Shown: positions 6,305 through 9,541 of the stretch, piece after piece | Layout of the letters: each line of letters opens with the position of its first letter | Position numbering within the stretch: the first letter of the stretch is position 1 | Assembly (NCBI GenBank): GCA_030149115.1 | Contig: JASBSE010000400.1 | Coordinates: forward strand, 1-9,541 | Source of the DNA: Winogradskyella sp. | GTDB lineage: Bacteria > Bacteroidota > Bacteroidia > Flavobacteriales > Flavobacteriaceae | Direction: 5' to 3' | Length of the DNA stretch: 9,541 nucleotides | Position numbers and translations under genes: made by a program | The notes under the pieces: generated by a model | What the model was told of the DNA's origin: nothing | Seen by the model: only the letters and a program-made list of their open reading frames with translations | The model's database searches: none

Positions 6305-7060
6305 ATGAGTACTAAAACAGCAATTATCTCAGGTGGTAGTCGTGGACTTGGAAGAGATATGGCCATCAGTCTAGCTAAAAAAGGGGTAAATATTATCTTT
6401 TCTTACAATACAAATACAGCAAAAGCCGAAGAAGTTATTGAAGAAATCAAAAACATTGGGCAAGATGCTAAAGCATTTCATTTTAACGCTAATGATTATA
6501 AAAGTGGACAGGAATTTATTAAAAATGCAACAGACTATTTAAAAAAGAAAAACAATGCTCCAAACTTTGATTTTCTTATAAACAATGCTGGTTCAGGAAC
6601 ATTCAATCTATTGAAAGACACTACAGAAAACCAGTTTGACGAAATGATGAATGTGCATTTAAAGAGTGTATATTTTTTAACACAAACGGCTCTGCCATAT
6701 ATAAACCATCATGGTCGTATAATAAATATATCTAGTGGTTTAGCAAGATTTAGCCTTCCTGGAATGTCTGCTTATGCAGTTATGAAAGGCGCTATTGAAG
6801 TTCTCTCTAGATATTTAGCTAAAGAACTTGGGGATAGACAAATTACAGCCAACACAATAGCACCTGGTGCTATAGCAACAGACTTTGCCGGAGGTAGCAA
6901 CAGAGATGAAGATAAGGCTAAAATGATTGCAAGTATTACAGCTTTGGGTCGTGTTGGTGAAGCGGAAGATATTGGTGGTGTTGTTGCCTTTCTCTGCTCT
7001 GAAGATGCTGGCTGGGTAAACGGTCAACGTATTGAAGTATCTGGAGGTATGCTAGTTTAA
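6305..7060 (+). CDS. SDR family NAD(P)-dependent oxidoreductase (FabG-like)
   Basis: This 251-residue classical short-chain dehydrogenase/reductase should be a soluble cytosolic enzyme that reduces or oxidises a carbonyl or alcohol with NAD(P). The Rossmann start is ISGGSRGLG (residues 8-16) with Arg13. There is no acidic residue at the end of the second strand (IIFSYNTNT), so NADP(H) is more likely than NAD(H). NNAG is at 93-96, the catalytic Ser is 144 in NISSG, and the YxxxK pair is Tyr157 and Lys161 (YAVMK). PGAIATDF and the C-terminal WVNGQRIEVSGG close the fold. It resembles FabG, but a lone copy next to an AraC regulator points to an inducible accessory reductase rather than the fatty-acid enzyme. 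The substrate is unknown. The 47-nt gap to the regulator contains a hairpin. The upstream region holds candidate operators. Confidence 0.92.
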   Translation: MSTKTAIISGGSRGLGRDMAISLAKKGVNIIFSYNTNTAKAEEVIEEIKNIGQDAKAFHFNANDYKSGQEFIKNATDYLKKKNNAPNFDFLINNAGSGTFNLLKDTTENQFDEMMNVHLKSVYFLTQTALPYINHHGRIINISSGLARFSLPGMSAYAVMKGAIEVLSRYLAKELGDRQITANTIAPGAIATDFAGGSNRDEDKAKMIASITALGRVGEAEDIGGVVAFLCSEDAGWVNGQRIEVSGGMLV

Positions 7061-7067
7061 TTCATCC

Positions 7068-7095
7068 GTTCTAAGAGAACTCTAAGTTCTTTTTT
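7068..7095 (+). terminator. Overlapping alternative hairpins with T-run between SDR and AraC genes
   Basis: AAGAGAAC (7073-7080) can pair with GTTCTTTT (7086-7093), giving 8 bp with one G-U pair and a 5-nt loop, and T residues run to 7095. The AGAAC arm (7076-7080) can instead pair with an upstream GTTCT (7068-7072). A weak terminator that limits read-through into the regulator gene is plausible, but the T-run is part of the stem. Confidence 0.4.
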
Positions 7096-7107
7096 ATTAA
7101 TTTTATT

Positions 7108-8025
7108 ATGATGAAAGAAATAACAAGATTAAGAAAGGTAGCAGATTATCATAAACTGGCTAATCTTCCTAAACCAGAACATCCTTTGATTAGCCTTATT
7201 GATTACTCTAAAGTAGCATATATAGATGGAATTAATCAAATGACATGGACACAAGATTATTATGTTATTGGTCTTAAGAGGAATATACCATATAAATTTT
7301 TTTATGGTCAGCAACAGTATGATTTTGATGAAGGTTTAATGACTTTTATTGCACCAAATCAAGTTTTAAGTGTTTCTGACAATCCTAATATCGGGCATAC
7401 TCCATCTGGATGGCTACTTTTAATTCATCCAGATTTTTTATGGAATTCTACATTGGCTCAAAAACTTCCTCAATATGATTTTTTTGAGTACTCAATAAGA
7501 GAAGCTCTTTTTTTATCAGAAAAAGAAGAGTCCATGATGACAGACCTTCTAAAAAATATTCAACGTGAATACCAATCTAATATTGACAAGTTTAGTCAGA
7601 AAATAATCGTTTCGCAGATTGAATTATTATTGAATTATGCCGAACGATTTTATGAAAGACAATTTATAACCAGAAAAATTGGTAACCACGAAATACTTGA
7701 CAATCTAGAAAAGCTTTTAAAAGATTATTTTAATGATAAATCTAAGATAGAAAATGGCTTACCTACCGTTCAGTGGGTTTCAGAAAATCTTAATTTATCT
7801 CCAAATTATTTAAGCAATGTACTGAAGTCTTTAACAGGTATTAGCACGCAACAACATATTCATCAAAAACTAATTGAAAAAGCTAAAATAGATTTATCTA
7901 CAACAACACTTTCTATAAGTGAAATAGCATATAAATTAGGATTTGAACAACCTGCTTCGTTTTCAAAACTCTTTAAGAGCAAAACCGAATTGTCTCCCTT
8001 AGAATTTAGAAAAGCGTTTAATTAG
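7108..8025 (+). CDS. AraC-family transcriptional regulator
   Basis: The 305-residue protein has an N-terminal sensing domain (about 1-190; strands such as YYVIGLKRNIPYKFFYGQQQYDF and GLMTFIAPNQVLSV suggest an AraC-type cupin) and a C-terminal double helix-turn-helix of about 100 residues. The first HTH is near 222-243 (WVSENLNLSPNYLSNVLKSLTG) and the second near 269-291 (ISEIAYKLGFEQPASFSKLFK), ending in the typical ELSPLEFRK. Proteins of this type bind tandem DNA sites and usually activate a neighbouring operon when they bind a small molecule. It probably controls the SDR gene upstream, with which it likely shares a transcript; the effector is unknown. Two ATGs occur in tandem (7108 and 7111), and either could be the start. 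The stop codon lies at the edge of a GC-rich hairpin. Confidence 0.92.
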   Translation: MMKEITRLRKVADYHKLANLPKPEHPLISLIDYSKVAYIDGINQMTWTQDYYVIGLKRNIPYKFFYGQQQYDFDEGLMTFIAPNQVLSVSDNPNIGHTPSGWLLLIHPDFLWNSTLAQKLPQYDFFEYSIREALFLSEKEESMMTDLLKNIQREYQSNIDKFSQKIIVSQIELLLNYAERFYERQFITRKIGNHEILDNLEKLLKDYFNDKSKIENGLPTVQWVSENLNLSPNYLSNVLKSLTGISTQQHIHQKLIEKAKIDLSTTTLSISEIAYKLGFEQPASFSKLFKSKTELSPLEFRKAFN

Positions 8026-8054
8026 AAACGCCCAAACTTTCGTGTGGGCGTTTC
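8025..8054 (+). terminator. GC-rich stem-loop at the end of the AraC gene
   Basis: GAAACGCCCA (8025-8034) pairs perfectly with TGGGCGTTTC (8045-8054) around a 10-nt loop, starting at the last base of the AraC stop codon. The stem is strong and well placed for a terminator of the SDR-AraC unit. The following bases (AACTAAC, then A-rich) lack a U-tract, so a canonical intrinsic terminator is not certain. Confidence 0.55.
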
Positions 8055-8077
8055 AACTAACAAAAAAACTCAAAAAA

Positions 8078-8099
8078 GTATCAAAATCTCTCATGATAC
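8078..8099. repeat. Inverted repeat GTATCA / TGATAC
   Basis: GTATCA (8078-8083) and TGATAC (8094-8099) form a perfect 6-bp inverted repeat with a 10-nt loop. It is the second of four consecutive stem-loops in the spacer between the convergent AraC and receptor genes. Short and AT-rich, it could be chance on its own. Confidence 0.35.
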
Positions 8100-8100
8100 C

Positions 8101-8125
8101 GATTAACTGTAATCAGCAGTTAATC
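8101..8125. repeat. Stem-loop GATTAACTG / CAGTTAATC
   Basis: Perfect 9-bp stem (8101-8109 with 8117-8125) and 7-nt loop, followed on the plus strand by TTTCTT. It could act as a second, weak terminator for plus-strand transcripts. It begins two bases after the previous inverted repeat ends. Confidence 0.5.
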
Positions 8126-8152
8126 TTTCTTGCTAGCAACCAATCAATCAAT

Positions 8153-8178
8153 CTTAATTTGCTTCCCCACAAATTAAG
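8153..8178 (-). terminator. Stem-loop just downstream of the TonB-dependent receptor gene
   Basis: CTTAATTTG (8153-8161) and CAAATTAAG (8170-8178) form a perfect 9-bp stem with an 8-nt C-rich loop on the plus strand. It lies 9 nt beyond the receptor stop on the minus strand and is preceded on the plus strand by a run of CAAT tetranucleotides. Its position suits a 3'-end structure of the receptor transcript, but no U-tract follows. Confidence 0.45.
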
Positions 8179-8187
8179 CGTTGACCC

Positions 8188-9541
8188 CTAAAAATTGTAT
8201 GTTACAATTCCTTTTATAAAAAAAGGTGTTCCAGGTGTAAAGTGAATCTCTTCTACTGAATCTACTTCGTTTTGTAAGCGCGACTCTGTAGCAAACTGCG
8301 TTTCATTCCAGTCTACATCAAACAGATTTTCTACCATTACACCTAGGGTTATATTCTTTATTCTATAGTTAAGGTTAAAATCTGCTACAGTATAACCTTC
8401 TGCCACAATAGAAGTGTCTTCGTTAGCTGGTCGATCATTCAAATATCTAAATCGTAATCCACTGGAAAATCCATTTAAATCATCTATGGACAAACCACCT
8501 GTAAATGTAAAATCTGGTGCCAATGGTATGTAATCCTCGCCTTCTGGCTCATCTATACTTCTTGCATGTGTATACGTTACATCAGAATCTAAAAACAACC
8601 AATCATTAATCTGATATCTTAATCCCAAGTCTAGTCCGTAACGTCGTGTTTTACCACTTGGCTCTACAATACCTGCATCTCCTACATAAACAAACTCTTG
8701 TTCTAAGAATAAATACCAAAGTGCTGAGTTAACTACCAGTTTTGGAAATGGCTTCCAAATGGTTCCTAAATCTGCGCCATAAGAGCGAGGTAAGATATCT
8801 TTTCCGTTATTTGCAACCACTACTCTAGCATCGTTAGAGTGAAAACCTAAACCTGATTTTAAATAAACTTGTAGATTATCTTTTGCGTTATAGTAGAAGT
8901 TTAACTTAGGGCTAACTATTGTTTTTGTCTCAGACTTCGTTTCATAATTGGTCTGTAACGCATCGTTATACATAAACTTGAAATAATCTAAGCGTAAGGC
9001 AGGTGCTATTCTGAATTTACCGAACTCAAAATCGGCTTTTACAAAGGCATCAATATTAGTTTGATTTATATCACCTAATTGAATATTTTCTAATGTTGTA
9101 GTTCGGTTTAACGTTCTAGATAATTCTACATCATCAATAATATCATGTCGTAAGCCAAAGCCTGATGTTAAATTTAGCTCTGTACTTCCTAAAAACGACG
9201 TGTAGTTTAATGCAGCATTTGCTCCAAAAATCTGTCTGTCTTCTTTCTGCTTTATCTGGTCACCATTTACAGGATCTTCTAAGAAAAATGTAAAATTAGA
9301 ATACAATTCAAAAGCGTACTGAGAATAGTAAGCGTTAGCCTTTAATGTTGTATTGTGTGTAATGTATTTATCATAAGTAAGATTCAAATTTGTTCGAGTT
9401 GTTTCACCACCTTCTGTATCATCAATAGCACCAAATCTTGTAATGTTACCATTATCAACTTCGCGCTGTGGTATTTGCCCAGAAGCATCCCAACGACTTG
9501 TAAAATGTGATGCTGTAAGTGTTAACTTATCGTTTTCTGGA
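8188..9541 (-). CDS. TonB-dependent outer-membrane receptor, C-terminal beta-barrel (start outside the window)
   Basis: About 450 codons are present in one open frame that runs off the window end, so the signal peptide, carboxypeptidase-like or TonB box and most or all of the plug domain are missing. The visible part is barrel: repeated amphipathic strands, the early turn WDASGQIPQREVDNGNITR with FGAIDDTEGG, and late motifs typical of the family (GLGFHSNDAR, GADLGTIWKP, YGLDLGLRYQINDW, LRFRYLNDRPANED, VMVENLFDVDWNE, GTPFFIKGIVTYNF). The final residue is Phe, as needed for outer-membrane insertion. Such receptors import siderophores, vitamins, metals or glycans with TonB-ExbBD energy; substrate cannot be told from the barrel. 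A TTG codon at 9387 is inside the gene and not a start. A stem-loop follows the stop. Confidence 0.93.
   Translation of the reverse strand, partial: PENDKLTLTASHFTSRWDASGQIPQREVDNGNITRFGAIDDTEGGETTRTNLNLTYDKYITHNTTLKANAYYSQYAFELYSNFTFFLEDPVNGDQIKQKEDRQIFGANAALNYTSFLGSTELNLTSGFGLRHDIIDDVELSRTLNRTTTLENIQLGDINQTNIDAFVKADFEFGKFRIAPALRLDYFKFMYNDALQTNYETKSETKTIVSPKLNFYYNAKDNLQVYLKSGLGFHSNDARVVVANNGKDILPRSYGADLGTIWKPFPKLVVNSALWYLFLEQEFVYVGDAGIVEPSGKTRRYGLDLGLRYQINDWLFLDSDVTYTHARSIDEPEGEDYIPLAPDFTFTGGLSIDDLNGFSSGLRFRYLNDRPANEDTSIVAEGYTVADFNLNYRIKNITLGVMVENLFDVDWNETQFATESRLQNEVDSVEEIHFTPGTPFFIKGIVTYNF

Noticed and set aside
6175..6366. 63-residue minus-strand frame spanning the divergent intergenic region
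   Set aside because: It starts antisense inside the SDR Rossmann region, covers the promoter area, and has no recognisable protein features.
8140..8152. CAAT tetranucleotide run as a phase-variable repeat
   Set aside because: Only about three copies, in a non-coding spacer downstream of both genes, so it is too short and badly placed for slipped-strand switching.
9385..9387. TTG as a start codon for the TonB-dependent receptor
   Set aside because: The open frame continues upstream to the window edge with clear receptor sequence (WDASGQIPQ, FGAIDDTEGG), so this codon is internal Leu.

Overview
The window looks like chromosomal DNA from a marine-type flavobacterium (Bacteroidota, Flavobacteriaceae). 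The evidence is its AT-rich composition, start codons mostly without Shine-Dalgarno sequences, a short lipoprotein with a Bacteroidota-like N-terminus, a TonB-dependent receptor ending in Phe, and the gene order ribH / TPR membrane protein / recF / DUF721. I see no tRNA, rRNA, CRISPR array, transposase or phage gene. Most of the window is ordinary core genome.

Layout. (1) Positions 1-929, minus strand: a TPR membrane protein followed with no spacer by the first 53 codons of ribH (lumazine synthase). The start of ribH contains a very strong perfect hairpin. (2) Positions 1071-2880, plus strand: recF, a lipocalin-like lipoprotein that overlaps recF by 4 nt, and a DUF721/DciA-like protein. This looks like a small replication/repair operon that has taken in a lipoprotein gene. 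(3) Positions 2944-5717, plus strand: a membrane-anchored penicillin-acylase-family Ntn hydrolase and a small four-helix membrane protein, joined by a 1-nt stop/start overlap. (4) Positions 5725-6147, minus strand: an orphan 140-residue protein that converges on the previous unit. (5) Positions 6305-8025, plus strand: an SDR oxidoreductase and an AraC-family regulator, preceded by a divergent intergenic region with many repeats. (6) Positions 8188-9541, minus strand: the C-terminal beta-barrel of a TonB-dependent receptor whose start lies outside the window.

The most notable signals are non-coding. The 157-bp divergent region (6148-6304) holds a 10-bp direct repeat with a 21-bp period, which suits an AraC-type regulator. 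It also holds three variants of a TGATA-(A)n-CACAA motif and a 15-bp palindrome just upstream of the SDR start. The gap between the AraC gene and the receptor gene has four consecutive perfect stem-loops. The ribH coding start has a 14-bp perfect stem extended by an inner stem. No clearly new multi-gene system is visible. The SDR/AraC unit with its candidate operator, the ribH hairpin and the orphan protein deserve the most follow-up.
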